From the NCBI RefSeq assembly GCF_963678635.1, contig NC_087067.1, positions 10,647,716 to 10,711,715 on the forward strand: a stretch of 64,000 bases of DNA. Direction: 5' to 3'. Every line of letters starts with the position of its first letter. Positions within the stretch are counted from its first letter, which is position 1. Origin of the DNA: Symsagittifera roscoffensis. Lineage: Eukaryota > Xenacoelomorpha > Acoela > Convolutidae. Of this stretch, positions 52,848-62,475 are shown piece by piece. The notes under the pieces are model-generated. The model searched no databases and was not told the DNA's origin. It saw only the letters and a program-made list of their open reading frames with translations. The translations under genes were made by a program, and so were the position numbers.

Positions 52848-55739
52848 TTACAATATCAGCCAATTATATTGCAAAGTTTAATTAACGATTTCTGTTTTTG
52901 AAGCTTTAAAACATTCATTTTAAAAAAATCTATGCTTAATCAATGTAGAAGTCCTATAAGTCTAGCAACGGTGTTTTTCTGAAATCCATTTAAAACGGAC
53001 GATTCGTTGTTGAGCGGCTAGTTTTTTGGATTCCAGTGTGATCACTTTCTTTAAAAAATATGATGTACATTCGCAACCGGCATCCCCTTGATATGATAGA
53101 ACCCAGGCCAGGCGAAGATACTTTTGTAGTTAATTTGTCTGATTTTGTATTCTATCGCCGTTCCTCGTTTGCTTGGCTGTGACATGCTGCCGTTAAGTGT
53201 TTTTAATTCAACGTTCGATTCAATATTTGTAATTTTTGTCATAGATGATTACTAATTCAGGGAGTATTTGCTGAAATGAACGATTCGACCTCTTTGTCTA
53301 TAAAGTAATTGAAATTGTTCTAAGTAAAATATTTCTGACCTGATGCTATTTAACCGATTGAGTACAAAGTTTTAAATGATGTCAATCTATTTCAAATTTA
53401 TAAAATTTATCTTAAGCAAAGTTGATCTAAACTCTAAACAGTGAACGGAAGATCAGCTGAAATTAGGGCACAAAAAATTAATAAAGAATCCTGGCTTCAT
53501 AACAATTTCTATAATTTAGAAAAAAATCCCTTTTTTCTACTTTCATTCTCTCATTGTAAAGAAATTTCAAACTTCAAAATTTTCAAAAAAAAAATGTATG
53601 AAAAATCCTTTGGCAATCGGTCTTCCAAAATAAGCAAAGTGAATCCTCAATTATTGTCTATTTAGTCGTACAATAGTCGCAAATGTCAGAGAGTGACCCA
53701 AACTCTAATTCTACTGAAGTATTTTTGAGCTAGCATCCTTTCATGATTTGATTTTTGAGATTTGATTTTTTTGTAGTTTATAGGATCATTTGTTGAGCTA
53801 CTGTTTCATATCTCAGTACTGTTGACACGTTTTAATTTTGCTTTATTTTGATCTTATGGTAGCCAAAATGCATGGAACACTTAATAAAAACGCAATAGTT
53901 TCAACTACCCAAATTCACAATATCTACGACCCGGCTAAGTTTTTTTTTCTTAGAAATTGATTGTATGATTTGCAAGTTTTCCTATAATTACCGAAAAAAG
54001 CCAAAAAAATACTAATATATATTGGAAACATTTTAGAAAATGGGATATTTTTTTCTTAAGATTTCATGTTTAATTTATATGACTACCCTTGTGATAAGCA
54101 TGGGTATTACAATCGAGTACTAACATTTTCCCGTAAAATAACTTTGCTCACAGAATGGTCAATTGGCAATCAGTATATTTTACACCCATTGATTTATACG
54201 CATGGTTGATTTACAGTACGTGTTTGCGCTAAGAGTTGTCTGTTAATATTTTATCAGATTCGAAAATTTTTGTTAAATGAGCTTAGCTTTAATTATGTTG
54301 GCTTTATTTTGAGTCGGCTTGATCTATTAGTTATGTTTATTTTATGAAAATTGATCTCTAACAAGAAGTTGAGACGACAAAAACTAGTGGTTCGAATCCT
54401 GTCGGAGCCTGTTTTTTTTCATATTAGAAGTTTTCTGTTTGTTTTTTCGTGCATCCGTCCGTCTCTTTATTTTTTCGACTTAGTTCCTGTTGCACGGACA
54501 CTTCTTGATTTTTTTAAAGGCCGTTCGATGAAGTAATTGAGCCATTTGCAATTTTTTTGGCTCTTGTTGAAGAAATTTTAATATAATTTTCAGAATTAAA
54601 GTTCTTTCGAAACTTTCTTAATTTTTTATTTTTCTGTTAATGAGCACAGAATTTTTACGCATGCCATTTGTATTTTCGCATTTAGCACTGTTGGGTTGTT
54701 AGCGCTACTTTAATTTTGTTCCGATGCTTTTTCTACCTAATATTTTGTTTCCTACAATTTTCCGGGGTTTTTTTAAACGCTCAATATTAACTTCACGAGA
54801 TTCTCTTGAGAAAACGTCAATGAATGTAATCACGAAAAAAAAAATTCTTTTTTAAAAATGTGTCTTCTTCCTAAAAAAGAAATTTTGACTTATTCCTTGT
54901 TGTATTGCAAGTAGTGTGAAGAATAAAATTTGTTTTTTTTTGCAAAAATGTATGTGCTTGTTTGAATATTTCATTTGTGTTTCTTACCATGTGTGCAACA
55001 CCACATTCGTTGACATCTTGACACTGCGTGTATCCATTTGTTCACAATGATTTCAGATGCATTATTTAGCTTTGTTTATGTAATACCTAGTTTGAGTTGT
55101 AGTTTCAACTTCAAGGCATCAATATCGTTCAGATGCTTAAAAAATTTAGCCAGAAAGTTCAATTTGCTTGTCATAAAAAAAGCAACTAAATGCTAATATT
55201 GATTGCCACCGCAGAGAACTCAGTCAAAGAATTTTCATATATACAAGAAGAGATTAAAAAAAACTGCTCATTTTTCGAAGATAAAAAAAATTTGATAAAT
55301 AACGGGATGCGTAGTTTTAATCATTTTCAATGCTTTAATTCTCCCAGATACGTTAACTTGAACGAGAGACAAACTAAAAATTGCAGTTAAACTAAAAAAA
55401 AGTTAAAATCATTTTTTTCATGTCGTAAACAATTACTTTGAGCAAAAAAACTGAAAACAAAATCAAGAGAAAGCAAAAAAGTTCGCCCCCAGTTGGTTGA
55501 CAGTGGACTGCCAGACGATCTGTTCTTTAAAAATTAATCCTTGGACTGGCAATTTTGCAGCGCGCTTTATGAAACTGCATTTTGCGGCTGTATGAAAAAC
55601 TTTACTCCGTTTTTTTTTACATATTGTTAGTCGTTTTTTTAATAGACATTAAGATAATAAGGCAAACTTGGTGGCACTATGCTAAACAGTCATTTTTTAA
55701 TGGAAAAATTGTATTCATACTATTATATTTGTGAACAAA
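52848..55739. other. Unassigned AT-rich DNA with a tRNA-like patch
   Basis: 54385-54412 has a perfect B box (GGTTCGAATCC) and GGAGCC end followed by a T8 run, but no A box, so only half a tRNA is suggested. ORFs at 53441, 54351 and 55190 are unsupported. Confidence 0.35.
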
Positions 55740-55749
55740 AATGCTAATC

Positions 55750-56236
55750 AATCATGCAATTTCCAATTATGGAAACACTTTATTGGAAATTTTATGATTA
55801 GTAGTGTTTCCATAATTGGAATTTGCATGATTTTACGATGGTCATTTCTGATCTATCAACCTTTAAAATGTTCTTAAGGCGTCTGAAAAATCCTTGATTG
55901 ACGAAAAGTCCTAATCATACCATTTCCATTTATAAAAATGATCCTTATCATACAAGTTCTATGAAAGTCCATGCACCTAGGCACTTGTATAAAACTAGCA
56001 TGTTTAGTTTATACATTATTGGAAATTTTATGATTAGCAGTAAAAACTAAACAACTACTGTTACACTGCTAGTTTAATACAAGTGTTTAGGTGTATGGAC
56101 TTTCATGGAACTTGTATGATAAGGATAATTTTTATAAATGGAAATTGTATGATTAGGACTTTTCGTCAACCACGGAATTTTCAGACGCCTTAAGAACATT
56201 TTAAAGGTTGATAGATCAGAAATGACTATCGTAAAA
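55750..56236. repeat. Compound foldback element: two adjacent palindromes with the same loop
   Basis: Palindrome 1: arms 55750-55779 and 55803-55832, nearly exact, around a loop that holds TTATTGGAAATTTTATGATT (55780-55801). Palindrome 2: arms about 55833-56012 and 56044-56236 with a few substitutions and small indels, around a loop holding the same 22 bases at 56016-56037. The core GGAAATT(T/G)TATGATTAG also occurs in the arms of palindrome 2 (56140 and inverted at 55911). No coding capacity. Confidence 0.88.
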
Positions 56237-59200
56237 TAGGAATTTTTCAAACAAATTGACAGGCAAAATTGAATAGGGGCGTTCAACTCATCCACTCCTT
56301 CTATTGAAGTCTCCTTCTCAAGCGTAAATAATCATAATTTTGTTTGTTTTCCAAATCGGATGTCACAGAAGGTTTCAAAGTGCTGCTTTTTTGAAAAAAA
56401 AATTGATTATTTATCTCCATGAATTTTGTATTGCGGCTCAAAATTGTTGAAGCAATTTTGCGCGATCAAGAAGGCTTTGCCGGACCTTACGTGAGCCAAA
56501 GAAAAACTTGTCGAAATTTTGCGCCATCTAAATGCTTTTTGGAATCACAATTCAAATAGGGCATGTCACAGTTTTGTGCAACCAATAAGGTCACGCGCAA
56601 TTGGTTCGATCCAAAAAAACTAAATTATGTTGTGCATTTGCGCAACACAAAATTATCTGTTGCAATTTTGCGCGTTTGCATAACTTTGCCGAAGTATGAA
56701 GGTTCTGCGCGAAAGCGATTCACCAACTCAAACATCTCGACATACAATTGTACGACAAGAAATACACACATTTTCAAAATTTTTAAATGTAATCCGAGAA
56801 GATCTAACAAGTAATGACATAACACAACATGTTAAACACGATTTACAAAAAGGACTTTACGCTTGAGAGGACTTTTGCAGGACTGATTGTTTTCTTGAGT
56901 GAATAATGATAAATGCATCGCTCAGATAGATATTCATTTCGCAGTTGATGATGGATTTTTGCACGATTTACGTTGCGACTCAGCGCAGCTTTTAATACGA
57001 CTTTGGGCTAGACATACTGGGACTTTGTCTGGTTTATGTTGTGAAATAGCGAATTTGCGGGACCCGTGTTACAACTTTGAGCAATGCGACTCATGTTAGG
57101 ATATTGCGTGGTTTTGCGAGTCGTTTTTAGCTTTTTAATCATTTTGCGAGAATTAAGTCTGTATGAATGTGGCGACTTTGCGCTACTCATAATGTGACTT
57201 AGTGCGACTCAAATCTCGGCGCAAGTAGGGTTTTTGATCACGCGATGGACGGTTTTGCGACCTAAACTGGTCGCGACATAAGTCACAGACCTCGACCCGG
57301 GGAAATGAAGAGAATGAGAAAAAACTATAATTTAGAGTTAACTATAATTGCTTTTTTCCACTTTTAACCAAATCTCGATAGCATCAAGTGCTCAAATGGA
57401 AATCTTTTGAGTCGCGATTTAAGGTTCTCAACAAAAATGTGAGAGGAAAAATTGCCCACTTTTAGAATAACTCTAGCACTCACAAATGGTTGTTCCGACT
57501 TTCGAAGAAGTGAAGAATACATGCACTCAGGCTTCTATGCACGTTCAGATCACATTTACAAATCACTTTGCTCCCTCGCGGGATTGATCCTTTTAACTGC
57601 ATGGATCCACGCGAATGTGCACACCACTATAGTATCTTGCCATAAGTCTGTATAAACTGCTCTTTTTATTTTTTACATGTGGCGAAAAATCTCGCACCAT
57701 AAAATTGTTCCATTATGAACTGAGGCAAGATAATTGGTCTTAATTATTCCCGGGGTTAACCATACCACGCAAAATCCTCTTATCTGAAAATTTCTTATAA
57801 GATTTAGTGGAAATTTCCGCTATCTTACAATTTTTTATCAGAAAATTTCAATGATAGCAACTTTTTCCCTGTGAAGATGGCAAAATTTCAAAAAAAAGCC
57901 AAAAACAGTAAATGTTTTTCAATAGCGTAAAACAGATAAAAAATAAATTTTGGAGAAATTTCAGTTTTCAAATTCAAGCATGTAAAGATTTTCAGATACT
58001 GGTTAGAATGTACGCACTTTGAACAAAAAACCGAAAAAAAATTTGAATTGTTTTCAGTAAATTTTCTAGTTCTACGTAATTAGCGGTTCAGAACTTATTT
58101 CGAGATAATAAAAAAGCAAACTTCACGAATAATGTCATATAGGACGTCTTGGACGTGTTGTATGTGGAGTTTAGGTCTAGTTCGACAAAAAGTCCATAAA
58201 TCAGCAAAACACTAACTTTGTAAAGCTAGTGAGTTTTCAGTAAACGCATGCAGCAAAAGAAAATGGTTGGCCTGGGAATTTCCCCTAATGTAATCTGCGA
58301 CAACAGAGAATTATAAAACTGGTTGCAAAAACTGTTTAAAAATAAGAACAAAAAAATTTTTTGTAGGAAAAGTTCTTATCTCACAATTTCTTACAATAAG
58401 AAATCCATATCTTGTAACATTATAAGAGTTTAATTTTGTAGGAATTTTTAAGATTCTTTTATGAAAAGTTTTGGTCAACTTGGCTCGATACACGACTCAA
58501 TTTCTAAGACTTAAAGTGTTATATTATCAGCCTAAACTTCATAGTTTTGCCAATAATTAATTCAATGAAAGCCACTTGAGACCAAATAAAGGGGTAGTCG
58601 GAACATTCAAAGTTTTGCCCTGATACAGGCAGTCTGCATTTTTGGCGTCGAAAATTAAAATTTCAGCGCGCCACAACTGAGTCAAGAGTCAAGTTCGCCT
58701 TAAATGTACTGTTTTTGACCAGTTAGGGGGCTCAAGGTTATTGATACTGTCAGCATTTATGGCATCAACTATGATCGTATTTTTAGATGTAAGTTTTTTT
58801 TCAAACTAAAAGTATCTAAAGAAGCAACTAAACAATACACATTTCCTCGGCGAACTTAACAGTTCCTGGCTCTTTTAAATTTTTAAACAGCTTAATTTTG
58901 TAATTTTCCGAGGGGGATGGGAAACTGGTAAAGAGCCGAATTCCTATAAAGGCTGCGTATTGCGAACAATCTACCATCCGGTTAGCGATCGCAGTAAAGT
59001 GTTCATATGATTCCAATAAGTTATAATATTTTTTATTTTACCGAGAGATCGGACAAATTCAAGCTGTATGCATACGAGCAAAATTTTGAAAGTCATACAG
59101 CTCAAATGATTCGCAATGATGCGTTGAGCAGTATAGATAAATGGATAAGAAGCGTGCATAAATCAGCAGCTGCGCATTAATTGCATAACCCAGCAATTTT

Positions 59201-59879
59201 GCCAAAATGACATATTTTACACCTCCGTGACTTCAGAAATTCATGGCTGACGAAATACCTTTAGTAAAACTATGAAAACCAGCAATTGCGCCAAATGTGC
59301 TGCTGTAAGAACTTTTTGACTTTGAAAAAATTAGAGGTCGCAGATTCAACTTTTTCAAATCAATTTGAGCAATTTCAATCAGAAAGATAATTGCACCGGA
59401 AAGCATGTTCTTGATCACGTTAACTGTTTCTAGTGGAAAAGAACGTCCAAAAACTGCGATAATCAAACAAAAAATTGCTCGCATCAGTAAAATTGAAAAG
59501 TTTTTTAAACATTAGCTTACAAGTTCCGAGTTGGCCAATTGCATGCAAGTTCAAGTATTTTTTCGTTAAAAAATTGATGATATCTTTAATAAGGAAATAA
59601 ATGAAAAGTTACGGGAATTTTAACATCCACAACAGTGTTAAAGTACAGTGATGTATGTTGCACGCTGTATTGAGTTGGTTGGATAAACAGATTTTCCTTT
59701 GTTCAATTCTTAGTGATTTTTGTATGAAAAAAAAATTGCCGTCTGCAAAGATTCTGACATCCTGATTGCAAGTATGAATCCTAAATTAGCGAAAATGTCA
59801 GTTTTCACAACCTTAGTAATTTAAACTATCCACAGTTGAATAATTGATATTCCTATTTAAAAAATCGGATATGCGTTAC
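56237..59879. other. Unassigned; scattered TTTTGCGC / TGCGACT phrases
   Basis: 56440-57260 is enriched in short phrases such as TTTTGCGC, TTGCGACT and GCGACTCA without a clear period. An open plus frame ending at 57655 has one hydrophobic segment (SLCSLAGLILLTAWIHA) but no supported splice context. The minus-strand ORFs at 58828-59159 and 59233-59484 overlap repeats and are not supported. I see no firm gene. Confidence 0.3.
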
Positions 59880-60000
59880 AATCTCCCTATGGTATTTCCA
59901 ACCCTATAAGTAAAAGCAGAAGTTTGGCACAAGAACTTTCTATTGAGAATTCTAATTTTGCAGCATTCTGATTGGTCATAAATTCGACTAAGTTTTTCTA
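59880..60000 (-). repeat. MITE-like element, copy 3 (inverted)
   Basis: On the minus strand it has ATTCTCAATAGAAAG, GACCAATCAGAATGC and a terminal CATAGGGAGATTG, matching the bodies of the copies at 33980 and 34940. The terminal hairpin is not kept. It directly precedes the LTR start at 60017. Confidence 0.55.
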
Positions 60001-60016
60001 CATGACAATCCCACAC

Positions 60017-60300
60017 TGTTGCAATGCAAATGTAGAATAAAACAAGAGTACAGATGCATATAAAATAAGCACAGTTGGCCCAGCGGACTAAGACAAAGTA
60101 AGCTATCGCCGATTATATGTGTGAAATAACAGTTGACGTAGGTTCGAGTCCCCCACCTGCCCATGTATTAATATACTAAAAATGGGGGTTACTTCCTATT
60201 TTAACTGTTTTTTGGTTCTAATTCGGTTCAGCCTTGATAAAGGTTGACCGCCAAAAAGAGCAATTTGTCTCAAGGACATTACCGACCGGTTCTTGTGGCT
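60017..60300 (+). promoter_or_regulatory. Bel-Pao LTR start with pol II and pol III type signals
   Basis: Begins TGTTGCAATGCAAATGTA. There is an octamer-like ATGCAAAT at 60024-60031, a TATAAAA at 60059-60065, then tRNA-type A box TGGCCCAGCGG (60076-60086) and B box GGTTCGAGTCC (60141-60151). The module GGTTCAGCCTTGATAAAGG near 60225-60243 is shared with the other LTR copy. Function is inferred from motifs only. Confidence 0.5.
60069..60163 (+). other. tRNA-like segment (Leu/Ser type) inside the LTR
   Basis: About 95 bases, class II length. It has good A and B boxes and the TGGCCCAGCGGACTAAGAC start typical of Leu/Ser tRNAs. The T arm ends CCCCCACCTGCCCA but the 5' acceptor side (GCACAGT) pairs poorly with it, so it is not a working tRNA. 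No anticodon can be assigned. Confidence 0.55.
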
Positions 60301-60479
60301 AGCTTGCGCCGATTTGTACCAAAAACTCACAGATGCTAAAAATGTTGTATGATGTCCTGATCAATAGAAAAATACCGAAATTTATCTATTGCCTGAGTTA
60401 TTTACCGATAAATATCTCTTATTAATTTACGAATTTGAATTCAATTATTTTCGTTTGGAGATTAGCGAGCATATTTTGG

Positions 60480-60960
60480 CGCCCCACAAGGGACCACATT
60501 CTGTAGCAGTAGGACAGTATTCTCTAACTCAGAGAGCAGTATTCTACATTGTAGCAGTATCGAAAGGAGTTAATTCAAAAAGCAGCTCAGTCAGACGAGG
60601 CGTGGTCGAGAAAGCTGTGAGACGTCCTGTGGTGCTGTATTGTTGCAGTATCGAAAGCAGTTCATTCATAAAGAAGTTCAAACAGACGGGGAGTGGTCGA
60701 GAAGGCTGTAAGACTTCCTGTGGTGCCGTTTTTCTGACAGGGTTGCTGTTGTGCCAGTGCTCCTGTGTTCTTTTGCTGCCAGTGCTCCTGTGGTCCTTTG
60801 CTGCCAGTGGTCCTTTGCTGCCAGTGCTCTTGTGGTGCTGTTTTGCAACCCAGACAGTGGTGCTGTTTTGCTGTTTAGAAGTCCTGATATTAGAAGTACT
60901 GAGACGCCCGACACCCGTCGCAGCGATGCTGTTTTACTGTTTAGACGACCGAAACCGGTG
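60480..60960 (+). repeat. GC-rich tandem repeats in the element's leader
   Basis: A 91-base unit is repeated at 60551-60641 and 60642-60736 (GCAGTATCGAAAG..., GTGGTCGAGAA..., CTGTGGTGC). It is followed by three to four copies of a 20-27 base unit, TTGCTGCCAGTGCTCCTGTG, at 60740-60850. The long open frames here (60389-60961 and its antisense) come from the repeats. Confidence 0.75.
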
Positions 60961-61060
60961 ATCGCCCAATCTCCAAAACTTTTAAAACTCCAATTGTGCT
61001 ATAAATTTAAATACGATGTCATTTATGATAGAAATTTTCCCGCAAGCTAGCCCCCGGTAA

Positions 61061-61230
61061 TTTTTCTCGATACCCAAAAAATTTTGGACAGTTCCGTTGA
61101 ACTGAAATATTCTACAGTCGGTACATAGACAAACTGACTTGACATTTTTTCTCGATACCAAAAATTTTTGGATATATGTGAACGGACTATTAATCAGTGA
61201 AATTGGAACATAGACAAGAGGGACTGGACT
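61061..61230 (+). repeat. Two-copy tandem repeat, 85 bases
   Basis: TTTTTCTCGATAC begins at 61061 and again at 61146, each followed by a similar CAAAAATTTTTGGA... and a later GTACATAGACAA / GAACATAGACAA phrase. Diverged. Confidence 0.65.
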
Positions 61231-61379
61231 AGTTTTTTGGATTGGTTTATGACTCGAACCTGCTGACCAAAATTTTCTGAAAAATGTTGTATAAAAAGTA
61301 AAAAAAATTGCCAAAAAATCCTCAAAACGTCTCCAGAATTCTGCGAAACTGTGCTGTAAGATGACACCAACTTTATGTT

Positions 61380-61780
61380 AAGTGGTCTGGTAGCGAAATA
61401 TCAGGCAATTTAGGTTGAGTTTTTTCATCCTCAGGTTTCTTCCGCGTGTGTTGTTGGAACTTAACCAATTTGCCTGATCCCCCACCCACCATTGGTGAAA
61501 CTGAAAGCCAATTCGCTTCGAGTAAAACAAAGCCGTTTCAGCCCGTCCGATTATTGACTTCGTTGCGAGACAGTAACGTTAAGTGGTCAGGTACGGTGAT
61601 TTTAAGTGAGTTAAGTTGAATTCTTTCATCCTCAGGTTTACTCCGTGTGTGTTGTTGGAGTTCAACCGACCTACTTAATTTTCCAACCCCATTGGTACTT
61701 AAGCGTAACGAAGCCGTCGCATAGGTCCCCTAAGTGTATGGTATTCATTCTAGGAGCTAGTTCTTTGGATCACGCGCTCC
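61380..61780 (+). repeat. Two-copy tandem repeat, about 200 bases, before the SGNH-like ORF
   Basis: Unit 1 from 61380 and unit 2 from 61581: AAGTGGTC(T/A)GGTA..., TTTCATCCTCAGGTTT..., CGTGTGTGTTGTTGGA..., CCATTGGT. Diverged by about a fifth. The second unit runs into the start of the ORF, so the ATG lies in repeat-derived sequence. Confidence 0.8.
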
Positions 61781-62382
61781 GAAAACTTCCCGCTCCGTCC
61801 CAGAAGCGCGTCAAAGATACTTGCTTTACGAAGCCAGGTTTAAGTTTGAACTTTAACGCTAGGGACTCTCAGAAAACAATACAGTACTACCTTCATCATT
61901 ACTTGTCGCACCGTAACGACCTTGTAATTTGGCACGACGCCATTAATAACTCGATAAGTAGGCACCGCAGCAACAATAACCGCAAGCTGAGTAGTGAGCA
62001 ACTTGTCAATTTGTTATTAAGGTATAGGACAAACATTTGTGCGATCGTATACTGTAGACGGAACGGAACCGAGGATATAGAGGAAAGTTTAGGTTCAACA
62101 GGTATTCTCGTTCTCAACGTCGTTAAAGACTTTATCTCTAAGCGTAAGGCTAAGGACCAGGTACTAATTGAGAAGTACAAAGAGCTTCACCAGCCTCCTT
62201 CCCTTGAGTTAAAAACTCTCCTCCTTCTAAGGCGTTATAGCGCTAATCTTAACATCCTTAAGACACGTAAGAAGCGGAACCGCTTACCCCTCAAAGCTCG
62301 GAAAGCTATAAAAAATAGGCTTCAGGCAGAAGCTTTGAGATGTCAAGTTCCCCCGTCTTGTAAGCTAATGTTGATTTACTAA
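61738..62382 (+). CDS. SGNH-hydrolase-like accessory ORF of the Bel-Pao element
   Basis: 214 residues from the first ATG in the frame (61738); the frame is open further upstream, but only from a GTG. The start MVFILGASSLDHAL resembles the SGNH block I strand-then-nucleophile (G-D-S with Ala for Asp; Ser8 the candidate). Residues 61-72, DLVIWHDAINNS, resemble the block III strand ending in an Asn (G-x-N-D). A further beta-like strand CAIVYCRR is at 101-108. The C-terminus is very basic (KTRKKRNRLPLKARKA). I cannot see a clear D-x-x-H block V. GDSL-like esterase domains are known in some CR1-type LINE ORF1 proteins; I know of none as a standard part of Bel-Pao. It lies 93 bases before the Gag ATG in the same direction, so it is probably on the same transcript. 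It may be a non-catalytic fold. Function unknown. Confidence 0.72.
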   Translation: MVFILGASSLDHALRKLPAPSQKRVKDTCFTKPGLSLNFNARDSQKTIQYYLHHYLSHRNDLVIWHDAINNSISRHRSNNNRKLSSEQLVNLLLRYRTNICAIVYCRRNGTEDIEESLGSTGILVLNVVKDFISKRKAKDQVLIEKYKELHQPPSLELKTLLLLRRYSANLNILKTRKKRNRLPLKARKAIKNRLQAEALRCQVPPSCKLMLIY

Positions 62383-62475
62383 TGCAAATTTGATTACGTA
62401 CCAAAACAGTATCTCATTTTATTGATTGTTTTCTATAAGTGAGCATCCGTAGAATATTGTCAATTTGTGAAAAAC

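Noticed and set aside
56899-57099. 66-codon ORF with several Cys residues
   Set aside because: It lies in a stretch of repeated TGCGACT phrases and has no splice or start context or recognisable domain.
60024-60031. Octamer ATGCAAAT as proof of a snRNA-type pol III promoter
   Set aside because: The exact octamer is in only one of three LTR starts (the others have GCGCAAAT), and no proximal element is recognisable, so it may be chance.
60389-61050. Open frames up to 190 codons on the plus strand and an antisense one
   Set aside because: They cover the GC-rich tandem repeats of the retroelement leader, overlap in different frames and have no ATG context or motif.
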